From: Spirodela intermedia
Lineage: Eukaryota > Streptophyta > Magnoliopsida > Alismatales > Araceae
Assembly (NCBI GenBank): GCA_902729315.2
Contig: LR746277.1
Location: 253,001-317,000 of the forward strand
Direction of reading: 5' to 3'
DNA length: 64,000 nt
In this document: piece by piece, positions 22,335 to 34,639 of the stretch
How the letters are laid out: every line of letters starts with the position of its first letter
Position numbering within the stretch: position 1 is the first letter of the stretch
Notes under the pieces: generated by a model
What the model was told of the DNA's origin: nothing
Seen by the model: only the letters and a program-made list of their open reading frames with translations
Database searches by the model: none
Position numbers and translations under genes: made by a program

Positions 22335-24090
22335 TCTTAGGTCCATGCATGCTTGATGGCGACTAAAGGGGAGAACTGAAGCAGTCCTCCCCTTTATTCG
22401 CCTCCTCTTCTCCATCTTCTTCAAGGGGAATACAGAGAAAGGCCCTCCTTCAAGCCCCCTAGCCAAAGAAGGGTCAGCCTTAAGTTTGACTTGTCATGGG
22501 ACCCACAATATCTCATGTAGGAACTCCCCCCGAGTTGACTCTAACTTTGACCCTACAACATTGCTCTCATACCTACCTTCGAATTTGTACAAAATAGTTG
22601 ACTCTTATCTCACCAAGAGTGAGCTAGATCAATCGGTCTATATCTAGTCTATCTTTGGTATGTCAATGCGTTTGCTTGAGAGGAAAAGGATTACACCTAC
22701 TTTCATTACAGAACATAATTATCTAGAGAGAGAAAGAGAGATGTTGATCATTAGGAGGTGTGAGAAAAAAAAGGGTGATGGGTTTTTAGGCCGTCTATTT
22801 TTCGGGCTTTTTTGGGGCCCGAAATCAGTAATAGATGCTGGGAATCGGGGTCATCGAATAATTTGTCGGGCTCCGCCGGACCCAATCACACTCACTTACA
22901 GAAACCTAAAAATAATAAATAATAAAATGGCAAACTAGCCGTTGTTAGGAACTGGGCTGGCCCCGTAGGAGGGTATTCCCATAATTTCAGGCAATACAGC
23001 CTGCGATCCCGTACGAAGTCGAAGCCTCAACGGCCGGGATCCAGCTGGCGTCGGTTCCCTTCCCACGTGCTTGGATCTCCTCGATGCCCGGTGGCACGTG
23101 CGGGAGATCCGACCGATCTGTGGCTTCGGCTGGCAGATCGGACGGACCTGATTATCCAAAGGCTCGGTTCCAGCTCCCTCTCTCTTTCACCAACCACAGC
23201 CCATTTTTAAAATAAGTTGATTATTCGTCAGTATATGAACACGTTTTGCACGAAGTAATAATAAATCCATCAAATATTATTATTAATATTTAAAATGAAA
23301 TAATTTGACTAGGCGAAATACATTTGTTTTTGCCAAGTGGCATTTCTAAAAATAGGAAATGGCGTGGACTCTGCCTTGCGTGTCGCCACGTGTGTGGTGA
23401 GTGGGAAGAACGCACGGACGGCGTGCGCGCTAATATGTACATATTTCCAACAACCCAGACCGCTGTCGGTGGTGCGCGAGTTCGGCGCTGGAGGTGGTTT
23501 GTATGGAAATATTGGGTGAAACCCCCCGAATCTGTGACATCTCTCAGGAAGCCCCTTTATCTAAGGAAATTGGCGTTCCAGATATAATTAATAACTCGGG
23601 TTTTATTTATATGCCCATGACAATATAACATATACTTTTCTCAATCTCGCACCGACTTCATGCTTAGAGTGTCAACGACATAATTTATTTTCAACCCATA
23701 ATTTTTTTGCAATTAATTGTCCTACCTTTACAAAGAGTTTATTCAGTTGTCTTTTAAAATGCAAAGTCTTATTCGCATGAAAACCCATCCGGTTATCATA
23801 CCATTTATTGCGGGGCCCACCCCCCCTTGTCCGCAATGAGCCAAGAAATGGATAGATAAGGGGGTGGGCAGATGCCACACAAAAGAGGAAAATAGACGAC
23901 CATTTAAGAAAAAAAACCAAAAAATAAAAGGATTTTTTAAGATAAATAAATAAAATAAAAATAATCGTATTAAAGCGTAATTTTTTCCCCATCCGAATGC
24001 ATTAACATTTAAAGAAAAATAGGGGTTATGTATAAATTCCACGTCGACGGGTGAGCTTAAGTGTGCTCACCGACACACAGAGAAGCTACC
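22335..24090. other. Intergenic
   Basis: No gene recognised. Two G-box cores (CACGTG) occur near 23064 and 23095 next to an imperfect palindrome around the CCGATCTG and CAGATCGG sequences near 23115-23145. No adjacent gene start was identified for them. Confidence 0.45.
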
Positions 24091-24817
24091 AAATTGGGAG
24101 GCCAGTACGCCAGCAACGTTATCCGCGGAGGACACGTGACCCGAGGCACATACGTCACCGCCTCTGAAACGTGGGATCTCGACCGTTGAAAAGATCCGAT
24201 GAATCCTCTCCGTCCAACGGGTGGGCCTCGTAGATGGCGGGTCTGCTGCGTTAATGGTACGCGGCGGTCTTATCCGAATATGCCCAATGTAAAAGGAGGA
24301 ATTTTTTTTGAAAATATCCTTTGTTCAACTAAACCTTACGGAAGCTAAAAATTATGTAAATACCCTCCTCATCTACGTTTTATTATTTATTTTATATTCT
24401 TCACCGCGATGTTTTGCCAATAACGTTACTCAGCGGCCTCAGATTTGAGAAAATCGCATAATATTCGAATTTTCCACGTCAGATTGTTCTGGCCGGAGTT
24501 CCAGCAGGCGTGGTCCCCTGAATGTGGTTTAGTTAGATATACAACCCTAGCAGCATCCAAAGCCCCAATCAAAAACTTTTAAGGGACTGAAAAGTAATTG
24601 TGGTCTCCTCTCTCTCTCTCTCTCTCTTCTCTCTCTGTGACTATCATAGCGTACAAGTCTCTGCTATAAAACGGTGAAAGGAGGCGTCATCGACCGAGCG
24701 AGGTGGAGAGAGGGCGAGGGAGTGGTATTGAGAGGAGCTCATCGGAAAGCGGAAACCCTAGGGGGAACTCCTCCCCTTTCTGCGGCCCGTGTAGCGTGCT
24801 TCTGGCAGATCGGAGCA
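24091..24817 (+). promoter_or_regulatory. Vacuolar H+-PPase promoter and 5' leader
   Basis: A TATA box TATAAAA lies at 24665-24671. Upstream is an ABRE-like G-box in GACACGTGAC (core 24133-24138), a TACGTCA element near 24151, and a CT tract at about 24607-24640. The leader would be about 115-120 nt. ABA or stress induction is suggested by the G-box and by what is known of H+-PPase genes, but is not shown by the sequence. Confidence 0.6.
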
Positions 24818-27800
24818 ATGGGTGCGGGGATCCTGTCCGATCTCCTGACGGAGGTGCTGATCCCCGTCGCTGCCGTGGTGGGGATCGCCTTCGCGCTTAT
24901 CCAGTGGCTGATCGTCTCGAAGGTGAAGGTGACCCCCGGGGCAGGCCAGTCCGGTGGGAACGGTAAGAATGGATACACAGAGTACCTCATCGAAGAGGAA
25001 GAGGGCCTCAACGACCACAACATCGTCGTCAAGTGCGCTGAGATTCAGACCGCCATCTCCGAAGGTCCACTTCGTCTCCCTCACGATGCTCTGTTCTTCC
25101 CACGTACTTGTTACATGGGGTTGTTCGATGTAAATTTGGGTTTTCTCAGTGTGGGACACTGTCTCATGTGCCGGATCTGAGTTTTTTCTTTTGGATCTGC
25201 TGAGTTTTTTTATGCACGTGAGTAGCTGGAGTAGGTGGGTCTGTATTCAGATCTCGTGTCGCAGCAGCTTGGTTTCTTCTTTCCACTTTCGCTTGTTAGA
25301 TTTATCTGCCCTGCGAAAGTCTCTCGCAGCATTTATTTCCTTTTCCTTCATCTCTCGCTTTTTACTTTGGGTAGTTGGTTTCTGGAGGTGAAACCATTTG
25401 AGACTGTACTCTAGATGAACTGGATTCGAGGTCTTGGCATCTGGTGCATCACCTACCCTCAGATTTGGAAGGATTTTCTTCTCTTTCCCCCATATTAAAC
25501 AAACTTAGTGCGCCTGGGAGTCATTATGGCAACGAGTAGCCTGAAAATAAGTGCTTCATTTGTTGTATAATACGCATTCTCGATTCTTTCCATTTCTTAG
25601 TTTCTTCGTTAGTTTCATTGTTGCATCTTTATATATTTGGATTTTTCAAAAAATATTAAAAATAGGGATTTTTTTGTTGGTTTCTTCGTCGCATCTGCAC
25701 TTCCTCTCTTAGGATGCAGTCCGTTTATTAATCCTAAGAAACTACGAGTTGATATATTCGTTTTTGGGCGGTCTGTATTCACCGTGGTGTTGAATGCGTG
25801 GTCTGACTGTCGTTTGAAAAGGACTTCTTATCGTATTTGAAATTATTTAAAGTGGCATATTTATAGTACTGAGTTAGCTTCGAGGAGGAACTTTTAAAAT
25901 CGGCAGCGAGGAGGACGTTTTTGTCTACTTAGAAATATTGGAGTAATTTAGCGTAGGAATTGAAAATGCATTATTAAAAAATTATTTTTTATATTCTATA
26001 TTTTAAGGAAAGCTTCATATTTTTATTTTATTTTAAATTGAATTATCACTATTTCTCTCTTATTTAATCGTAAATTTTCACATGCAGCATTTATTTTAAC
26101 CTCTCTTAGATCGTTTGTTCCGTAGTTGGTGGCATATGTTCAGCATAGTTTTCTCGTCAATAAAGATGACATTTTAGAACAACTACCAACGTGTGTCTTT
26201 TTCTTTTTAGTTTCATCAGCATGTAGAACTCAAAATTTTGCTTTCATTTTTTATTTTATTTGTCGCTTATTTCGACGGTGCTCTTCAGAACTACCAACGT
26301 GTCGCTTTTTTATCTGTGTACGTAGCTCAATGTCTTGTGCTAACTGCAAACATGCCTGTTCATTTAAACAGGGGCTACTTCTTTCCTCCTCACTGAATAT
26401 CAGTACGTTGGAATCTTCATGGTCGCCTTTGCAATCCTTATCTTCCTCTTCCTCGGTTCTGTTAACAGCTTCAGTACCAAAAATCAACCCTGCACCTACG
26501 CCACGGACAAGAGCTGCAAGCCCGCTCTTTTCAATGCTATATTCAGCACCGTGGCTTTCTTGCTTGGTGCAATCACCTCTTTGGTTTCTGGCTTCCTTGG
26601 GATGAAAATTGCTACTTACGCCAATGCTAGAACAACCTTGGAGGCGAGGAAAAGTGTGGGCAAGGCTTTCATTACTGCTTTCAGATCCGGCTCAGTGATG
26701 GGATTTTTGCTTGCTGCGAATGGGCTGTTGGTGCTATACATTGCCCTAAACCTCTTCAAGTTGTACTATGGAGATGACTGGGAAGGTCTTTTTGAGGCCA
26801 TTACTGGATATGGGCTTGGTGGTTCCTCCATGGCTCTTTTTGGACGAGTCGGAGGAGGAATCTACACCAAAGCTGCAGATGTTGGTGCTGATCTTGTGGG
26901 AAAAGTCGAGAGAAACATTCCTGAGGATGACCCAAGAAACCCAGCTGTAAGCATCTCCTCGTCTATCTATGTTTCCTGCGACTTTAACCTTGCTAATATG
27001 TGTATGTTACGGTTATGTAGTTCTATTTTGAAAATGTATATTGAATAAGACCACTTTTCATGATTCATTTCCAATATGTTAATTTCCTATTCGAAGTTGA
27101 TGCAGAGGTTATGGCTCATATAGATGTTCTCAGTAGGATGGGATATTCTGGTCTGTTTTCTCTTGATTGTGTTATGAACGTAAGATGGTATCACTGATTT
27201 AGTCGTCTTAGGTTGAATATAATTGCCCATTTTTCTTCGTACTTCGTAATCTGTTCATATTTTAGCCTCTCACGCGACCTGTTTTTTTTGGCAGGTGATT
27301 GCTGACAATGTCGGAGACAATGTTGGAGATATTGCAGGGATGGGTTCTGATCTATTCGGGTCCTATGCAGAGTCGTCATGCGCAGCTCTAGTTGTCGCCT
27401 CCATCTCTTCTTTTGGGATCAACCATGATTTTACTGCCATGTGCTATCCCCTGCTCATTAGCTCCATGGGCATCATCGTTTGCTTGATCACTACTCTCTT
27501 TGCTACCGATTTCTTCGAGGTCAAGTCTGTGCAAGAGATTGAGCCCGCACTGAAGAAGCAGCTCATCATCTCCACCATCCTCATGACAGTTGGCATCGCT
27601 ATCGTCAGTTGGGTGGCTCTTCCATCGACCTTCACTATCTTCAACTTTGGCGCACAGAAGACCGTCAAGAACTGGTAGCTTTGAAAGCTCTCTCCATTTC
27701 TATTTATTTGCAAAGAGATAAATCTCTGAGTCCTATTGGCGCACAGAGATTTATTTTTTCACTATCTTCCATCGATGTGTTGTCTTACACTGAATTTCGT

Positions 27801-29265
27801 CACCAGGGAGCTGTTCTTCTGCGTCGCCATTGGGCTTTGGGCAGGCCTCGTCATCGGATTCGTGACTGAATACTACACGAGCAATGCATACAGGTAATTC
27901 TTTTTAGTACAATCCATCTCGTGTTCAAAACTTCAATGTTTGTTCGATCAAATAATCTAATTTTATTAAATATCTCCATTTCTGCAGCCCCGTCCAGGAT
28001 GTGGCTGATTCTTGCAGGACTGGCGCCGCTACCAACGTTATTTTCGGACTGGCCCTGGGTTACAAGTCCGTCATCATCCCCATCTTCGCCATCGCCGTCA
28101 GCATCTTCGTCAGCTTCAGCTTTGCCGCCATGTACGGTATTGCGGTGGCTGCTCTCGGCATGCTGAGCACCATTGCCACCGGGCTGGCCATTGATGCCTA
28201 CGGCCCGATTAGCGACAACGCCGGAGGCATTGCCGAGATGGCCGGCATGAGCCACAGGATTCGTGAGAGGACCGACGCCCTGGACGCTGCCGGCAACACC
28301 ACTGCTGCCATCGGGAAGGTACAGAACTGCTCGAAGAACACAACCCATCATTAGTCATCATTATCTGGGGTTCTCCATTTATTGACTGATCTTTGTCGGG
28401 CGGTGGCGGCACGGCAGGGATTTGCGATCGGGTCGGCGGCGCTGGTATCGCTGGCGTTGTTTGGGGCGTTCGTGAGCAGGGCGGCGATCTCGACAGTGGA
28501 TGTTCTGACGCCGAAGGTGTTCATCGGGCTGATCGTGGGGGCGATGCTGCCGTACTGGTTCTCTGCCATGACCATGAAGAGCGTCGGCAGCGCAGCGCTG
28601 AAGATGGTGGAGGAGGTGCGGCGGCAATTCAACACCATTCCCGGCCTGATGGAGGGCACCGTCAAGCCCGACTACGCCACCTGCGTGAAGATCTCCACCG
28701 ACGCTTCCATCAAGGAGATGATCCCTCCTGGTGCTCTCGTCATGCTCACTCCCCTCATCGTCGGCACGCTTTTCGGCGTTGAGACCCTCTCCGGCGTCCT
28801 CGCCGGCGCCCTCGTCTCCGGCGTCCAGGTCAGCATCATCATCCCCTCCCTCGCTCTTCCCCTTCCATCTTCTGCGCCTCTCTCTGTCGTTGACCTGGGC
28901 CTGTTCTTCCTCAGGTCGCTATCTCTGCGTCGAACACCGGCGGCGCTTGGGACAACGCCAAGAAGTACATCGAGGTGACCGATGGGAGCTGCTCCCTGCT
29001 GCTGTGCATTGATTTTGAAGCTTTTTGAGGGTGAATGACGACGGGACTTCGGTTGCAGGCGGGTGCGTCGGAGCATGCGAGGTCGCTGGGGCCGAAGGGA
29101 TCGGACCCGCACAAGGCGGCGGTGATCGGCGACACTATCGGAGACCCGCTCAAGGACACCTCGGGGCCGTCGCTGAACATTCTGATAAAGCTCATGGCGG
29201 TGGAGTCTCTCGTCTTCGCGCCCTTCTTTGCCACACACGGCGGCATCCTCTTCAAGTTCTTCTGA
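24818..29265 (+). CDS. AVP1: Pyrophosphate-energised vacuolar membrane proton pump (type I, K+-dependent)
   Basis: Eight exons join in frame: 24818-25064, 26372-26946, 27295-27674, 27807-27893, 27988-28318, 28418-28828, 28915-28974 and 29059-29265. All junctions are GT-AG and the product is 765 aa, close to the usual 760-770. The protein hydrolyses cytosolic pyrophosphate to pump H+ into the vacuole. Visible signatures are [11 protein letters not shown] (about 252-262), [20 protein letters not shown] (from about 278), [10 protein letters not shown] (from about 532) and the C-terminal block [20 protein letters not shown]. Ala in GNTTAA, where K+-independent pumps have Lys, marks the K+-dependent type I class. 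Sixteen membrane helices are expected from the family. Intron 1 is the longest (1.3 kb). The gene converges with the arogenate dehydrogenase gene, whose stop is about 0.5 kb away. Confidence 0.97.
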
Positions 29266-29780
29266 GCAGCAGAAGAAGCCGGCTTCGATTCACTCTCGCG
29301 AGTACCCATCCCCCCTCCCTCTCCTCTTCTCTCCTCTCTTTCCTTTCGTCTGTTTAATTTATATACCTTGCCACCTCTCTCTTGCTCTCTCTCTCTCTCT
29401 TTCTCTCTCCTCTGGTTCGTCTCTTCCAATTGCTCTGGACCTTTTGTCATTAGGTCTTGTTCAATTGATCTGCCCGCGGGTGGCTCGGATTTTCCTCCTA
29501 CAAAGTTTTAGATGTCGATGATCTGAACAGTGCCAGTCCCATCTCTCTCTCTCTCTCTCTCTCTCTAAGAACTTGCTCCGCCATGGAAAATAGGCCTATA
29601 TGAACAACGATCCTCAAAAACTGGTGGAACCCAGGAGTCGAAATGAATCCAGCGAGAGAGTATTAATGGCGAGAGAGAATCCAGCGCGAGAGAATCAGGA
29701 AGAGGACACGAATAAAACAGAGTATTAATGGCGGAGGAAAAAGATGGATGGAGGAGGGCTACTTCTTCAGATCAAATCAG
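29266..29780. other. Intergenic space between convergent genes
   Basis: Holds the 3' UTRs of both neighbours. CT tracts at 29381-29410 and 29542-29566. A GCGAGAGAGAATCCAGCG-like sequence repeats imperfectly at 29652-29695. Confidence 0.6.
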
Positions 29781-30914
29781 TCATGGCTGTTGCTGCTGGT
29801 GCTGCTGGTGCTGCTGGTGCTGCTGGTGCTGCTGGCGCTGCTGGTGCTGCTGGTGCTGCTGGATGTGGCGATCGCCGTCGTCGTCGTCGCTGCCGAAGAG
29901 CTGCTTGCGGAGAATATCGTGGAGCTGGCCGAAAAGTTCCTTCTTGAGGGAGTCGAAGGCGAGCTCCATCCTGTCCAAGAGCTCCGTGGAGTTCTTGTTG
30001 TACATGAACAGCCCATTGTACAGGTCGAAGCTGTCCTTGCAGGTGTTCTCCACCAGCTGCAGCAGCGTCTCGTAACCCTTGGTATTGATCGGCCGCGACT
30101 CCAGCTCCAGCTTCGCCAGCATCCTCCCCACCGTGTGCGTCACGAACTGCGTCTCCGCCGCGTACCTGTCGTGGTCTTTGCAGCTCATCTGCACCATCCT
30201 GCAACCCTCCCCTGCAAATATCTCCAGAAACCTCCGGCAGCGGCGCCGCCGCTCCTCGCCGCCGCCCACTCTCACTTCCTCGTACACGAACGGCAGCCCC
30301 GCCCACCCGCCGCCGCCGCTCTCCGGCCCGAACATCGGGTGGGTGCAGACGATGTCGAAGTCCGGCGGGAGGGTTTGGAGGAGGATCGAGCGGGGGAACT
30401 CCTTGACGGAGAGCACGTCCGCGAAGAGGGTGGAGCGGCGGAGGCGGTGGAGGGGGAGCGAGGCGAGGACGGAGCGGAGGGAGAGGATGGAGGTGCAGAG
30501 GAGGACGACGTCCGGGTGGGCCTCGCAGAGGTCGTGAGGGTCGGAGAAGAAGGCGGCGCAGCCGAGCTCGCGCGCGGCGGCGGAGTAGTCGGAGCGGGAA
30601 TGGGCGAGGACGGCGTGGCCCTGCTTGACAATGGTGCGGGAGAGGAACTGGCCGAAGTTGCCGAAGCCGACGACGGCAACCTTCAGACGGGAGGACTGCT
30701 CCAGGAGGGAGGAGGCCTTGGCTTCGTAGTCGAAGGGCTGGGCGGCGTCCACCGCCTGCACCAGCGAGAGGTGGCGGCGCCGCCGACGAGGGGAGCGGAG
30801 AGGTGGGAAGCACAGAAGGGCGGCGGAGGGATGGCTACGCCACGGCGGAGCGCCGCCGGCGGGGGTGAGTGGGGATGGGCCGAGGCCGGTGGCGGCGGTG
30901 GCGGCGGCCTGCAT
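29781..30914 (-). CDS. Arogenate dehydrogenase (NADP+), plastid
   Basis: Single exon, 377 aa, ATG at 30914. The first about 55 residues are rich in Ala, Ser, Pro and Arg with few acids, as in a plastid transit peptide. The TyrA/arogenate dehydrogenase domain starts at about 78 with the Rossmann motif KVAVVGFGNFGQFLSRTI (GFGNFG at 83-88). It continues with DVLSVKE (166-172), THPMFGPES (191-199) and HDRYAAETQFVTHTVGR (248-264). The enzyme oxidatively decarboxylates arogenate to tyrosine in the shikimate-derived pathway. It has a single catalytic domain, like the short plant isoform (TyrAAT2 type), not the duplicated one. An unusual tail of about 28 residues is almost entirely His-Gln-Gln repeats. 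Confidence 0.95.
   Translation of the reverse strand: MQAAATAATGLGPSPLTPAGGAPPWRSHPSAALLCFPPLRSPRRRRRHLSLVQAVDAAQPFDYEAKASSLLEQSSRLKVAVVGFGNFGQFLSRTIVKQGHAVLAHSRSDYSAAARELGCAAFFSDPHDLCEAHPDVVLLCTSILSLRSVLASLPLHRLRRSTLFADVLSVKEFPRSILLQTLPPDFDIVCTHPMFGPESGGGGWAGLPFVYEEVRVGGGEERRRRCRRFLEIFAGEGCRMVQMSCKDHDRYAAETQFVTHTVGRMLAKLELESRPINTKGYETLLQLVENTCKDSFDLYNGLFMYNKNSTELLDRMELAFDSLKKELFGQLHDILRKQLFGSDDDDGDRHIQQHQQHQQRQQHQQHQQHQQHQQQQP
29783..29866 (-). repeat. In-frame 9-bp repeat coding (His-Gln-Gln)n
   Basis: Plus-strand GCTGCTGGT units repeat about nine times, one with GCTGCTGGC giving Arg instead of His. They encode the arogenate dehydrogenase C terminus. Confidence 0.95.
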
Positions 30915-31110
30915 TGCAGATCAGATCACTGAGGAAATGCCGCAACAAGCAGATGAAGAGGAAGGAAGAGAGAGAGAGAGAGGGAGGAGGATGATGAGGA
31001 AAGGTAGCCTTTCTGGATTCTGGTTGCTTTAACCTTGTCCAAAGGTGAGCGGATCCCAGTCAGTCGGGTCTCCGCCACGTGTAGGCCGCCGAGTCATGGT
31101 TAAGCGCGGG
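30915..31110 (-). promoter_or_regulatory. Upstream region of the arogenate dehydrogenase gene
   Basis: A GA tract (30969-30985) lies just upstream of the ATG. A CACGTG G-box is at 31076-31081. I see no clear TATA box. Confidence 0.35.
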
Positions 31111-34100
31111 GGGGTCAGCGTTGGTGACGGCTCACTACGGTGATTTCACCATGGGCCTTTCGTAAAATAATATAAGTTGAGTCTGGATCCAAAATATCGA
31201 CTTCTACAGGGGCTTATCCCAATTCTAACAGCCTCACCGACTGTGTTTTAACGGCAGGTTTTGACGTTTTAATAGATACTCTTTAAACGAGTGGTGCGAG
31301 AATCAGTCATACGAGGCCTATTCTATATGCATAATGGGCCTATATATTTGGCTGGGCTTGGGCCCAAACCCAACCATGGGAGCCCAGAGACATGTTGGGC
31401 CTTTCAGGGAATTCCGGCTCATCTACACTGCTGCTTGATCACGTTCAATTAATTTTCATCTTATTATCCAAAAATACAAGAAAATTAATTTTCCTTGTTT
31501 TTTGTCATATCCATAATTTTTCTGAGAAAGGAGCTGAGAATATTCCCACGAAGAGATCATGAATAATTCAAAATGGAGCAATCGAGATATAAATAAAACC
31601 TTAGGAATATGCATGTCATTGTTTTTATACAAGTCCATGCGTCATCACAAAAAAAATGGTATATAATATTTCTACAAGGTGAATATTCCCAAAGAATAGG
31701 ACACGCATGCAAATGACCTCAAATCTCTACTTATAAAAGGAAAAAAAAATTCCAAAAAAATTCCAAGTAGATACAATATCATACTCTGGTAGGCAACATT
31801 CCAAAGCTCAGAGAATCATAACGAACCCTGATTATACAAAAATAACCATGACCAAGTACTAACCTAAAAGATAATCCCCAGCTATATAAATAATCTACAT
31901 TTATATATATATATATATATTCACGATAAATGCATCGAGTCATCTTGGTAGGGTTTGAGCACAACCTCAGCCATATCCACTATAAGTTCGTAGCATGGTT
32001 AGTAAATATACATCATTATGTCCAATGTAGGAAGAGTGAGAGATAGCGTGCTTGTTTAGTGCTGCCTCCTCTCAGCACACTATCGCAGCCCTGAAAATAA
32101 TCAACAAAAAGGATTTAAATAATGTCCTGCCTTCCTAGGAAATACATCTTTCACATCATTTTGGAAGCTCGTCCAAAATCTTATTGAGTTTATTGAAATA
32201 AAGAACTTGTTTTATCTTCTAGGAACGAAAAATTCTAAAATATCTAGTTGACATGTGATTTGGAAATTGGTTGTTCTACATATAGCATTGTGTCAATAAG
32301 GTATGCCCTTTTTTTAGGGTACTATGATTTATCAGCTAGCCTGGTGGCCTTCATAAGCCTAGAGTAATATCATTGGATTTTGCAGGGATCCCTTTTTGGT
32401 TTAACAATGGAATTGTTATCATTAATTGAAGATTCAGAAAATATATGTGGATGACTTATTTGGACCAAGCTTCCTCGTCAATGTCATTATGACAAAAATT
32501 TATCATTAACATTTCAAAATATATCATGGGAAAAAAATTATAAAGTATAACAAATTTTGTATGCATAATATCCAAAATTTCATAATAAATATCAATTTTC
32601 ATTTTCATGTCTTATGTGAATAGTCTTGAATTTAATATGCAATAGTTCAATTGTAATTAACGTATTGTAAGTGATTCCTCTAGCATTTCATTTGGAGTCT
32701 CTAGCATGTTTTCTCTTCTCGATAGTTGCTTACATGAAATCAGTATTTCTAAAAGAGAGAAAACATAAAAAAAAATTAATTATCAAGAATCTCTTTATTT
32801 GAGTAATTATAGTGTTTTAGTTCTATTTTACAAATTTTTTTTTATTGGCTTATTCTATTGCACTAAATAATTCTTACACTAATTTTCAAGTGCTACCATG
32901 CATGAGATGCATATAATTTTTATTGCTATCACTTTTAAGTAAATTTTGTACTAATAAATTTTAGGAGGTTTGGTTTTAAATCAAATATATTGTAGATTTT
33001 TGTTAAGTGCTCTGATTTTAGTGGTACAAAAAGGGACAATAGACTACGAAATTGTATTTTACTGTTTAAAGCTATCCTTTGTCAATAAAGAAAAACTTTG
33101 TTGTACTCAAGAATAGGAGATTTTCTTTGCCTTGGTAAATCTCTTGCCAATGTGCTTTCAAGATGTGTTCCACTTCGTTGTCTATCAAATAGTATCTTAC
33201 CAATTTACTTGTCATGATCTTATGCTCCCTAGCATTGAAAAAGGGTTTTACACCTTTCATTTTATGAAGGAGCCCCGTATGATGTAATTTTGATAGGAAA
33301 ATAGTTTAATCAAGTTTATTATGAAGGAGCCACATAATAAATATTTATTGATATTATAACTACAAATACTCCATCATGAGAGAAAGTTAAATTTTATAAT
33401 TATGAACTTAAAGTCATAAGCTAAATACGTTTCTCATCTTACCCAATTTAAGAATGAATGTTTTGTCTATTTAATCAAATCTTCTTGATGTTGAATCACT
33501 TTTATGTTTTGGCTCATTTGTTGTCGTTTAGTTCTCTTTAACTGAATGGTAAGTAATAGCTATATTATTTCATCTCTCTGTGCCTTTTACCTTTTAGTAG
33601 CCTGACTTGAAAGCAACTAGTAATACAGACTCGACGGGTTCTAAAGTTTCATGAAGGACACAATTTAGTCCCTCGAAGATAATATAATTTACTATTAATT
33701 TCTTAGCATCATCAAGGCGATATATAAATGGTTCTAGCTTTTGGTGCCACTTCTTCGTTTGAAAGTAGAAAGAACGCTCTTTCAATCGTTACCACGACCA
33801 TGGAAAGCCTAAAAGTTTCCAAAATAGGGTGCAAGTTGAATGGAAAATGAGATGGGCCTCCTCCCAAATCCTTGCGAGGAAGATTTCATCATCTACATCT
33901 AGGTTTCATCAAAGGAGTCGAAGATAAAAAATCATTTAAAATGTAATGCCCTAGCTAAACTATTAGCTTTCCCATAGTTCAAACATTTATTGACATTGTT
34001 GCCCGAAATCTACTGCACATAAGATCAAGTCATGAAAACAGGTCCATATGATAGCAAAAGGAAGAGAACACGAAACGATCAGCCATTGGAAGAAGTTTAT

Positions 34101-34200
34101 TACAACAGAGACGGCCACGACGTTGTGAAGCCGAAACTCTCCTCTTATAAGCCCAAAACCACCCCGGACTGAAGGAAAGGAGAGCCGGTAATGCGATTCA
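31111..34200. other. AT-rich intergenic region
   Basis: No gene recognised. Two short minus-strand frames (33072-33260 and 33594-33785) look like remains of a protein-coding, possibly retroelement, sequence, but I cannot identify them. TATA run at 31901-31920. Confidence 0.4.
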
Positions 34201-34255
34201 TCGATGGGGTTGAAACAAGGGGAGTTTGCCGAGGAACCGATTGACGGGGACCATG

Positions 34256-34594
34256 TTACCGCTTGATAGGGGGTGGGTAACGACCGTGGTAGCTGCGGTG
34301 GCGGCGGTGTCGACGAGGAGGAGGAGGTGGCGGTGGCGGCGGAGGAGGAGGTGGTGGTGGTGGTGGCGGCGGTGGGCGGGGAGGCGGCGGGGAGTAAAAG
34401 ATGGTAGGCTTGGAGCGAGGGGGCGGCGGGGGGCGCCGCGTCCTCAGAAGCCGCCTCGTCTCGCCATCGTGTTGCTGCAGACCAGCATCTTCGCAGGGTC
34501 GTGCTGCGGCAGCAATGGACACGAGATCAAAGAGCAATATAGCAGCGAAGAGAGCTGCAAGTATAAGACGCCACGAGCATCTCGATGAACTCAT
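34256..34594 (-). CDS. Small secreted proline-rich protein (extensin-like)
   Basis: 112 aa from ATG at 34594. A TTG 18 bases further upstream is in frame but is not a likely start. Residues 1-31 form a strong signal peptide (LILAALFAAILLFDLVSIAAAA). Then follows a short acidic/polar segment with one Cys, a dibasic-rich stretch (ETRRLLRTRR), an extensin-like FYSPPPP motif and about 25 consecutive Pro/Arg residues, ending in a basic His/Arg tail. It is probably exported to the cell wall. Dibasic sites could allow processing to a peptide, which is speculation. The Pro run is encoded by a GGC/GGT-type repeat, so overlapping frames on the other strand are artefacts. No homologue recognised; the gene could be lineage-specific. 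Confidence 0.55.
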   Translation of the reverse strand: MSSSRCSWRLILAALFAAILLFDLVSIAAAARPCEDAGLQQHDGETRRLLRTRRPPPPPRSKPTIFYSPPPPRPPPPPPPPPPPPPPPPPPPPRRHRRHRSYHGRYPPPIKR

Positions 34595-34639
34595 GGCGTT
34601 CTTCCTCCCCAAACTCGCTGTCTCTACTCCTTTTTGTAG

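Noticed and set aside
29748-30932. Long plus- and minus-strand frames over the arogenate dehydrogenase gene
   Set aside because: They are shadows. Only the minus-strand 377-residue frame has TyrA motifs.
34226-34588. Trp/Arg-rich plus-strand frame
   Set aside because: It is the reverse reading of the polyproline-coding repeat. The minus frame has a proper ATG and signal peptide.
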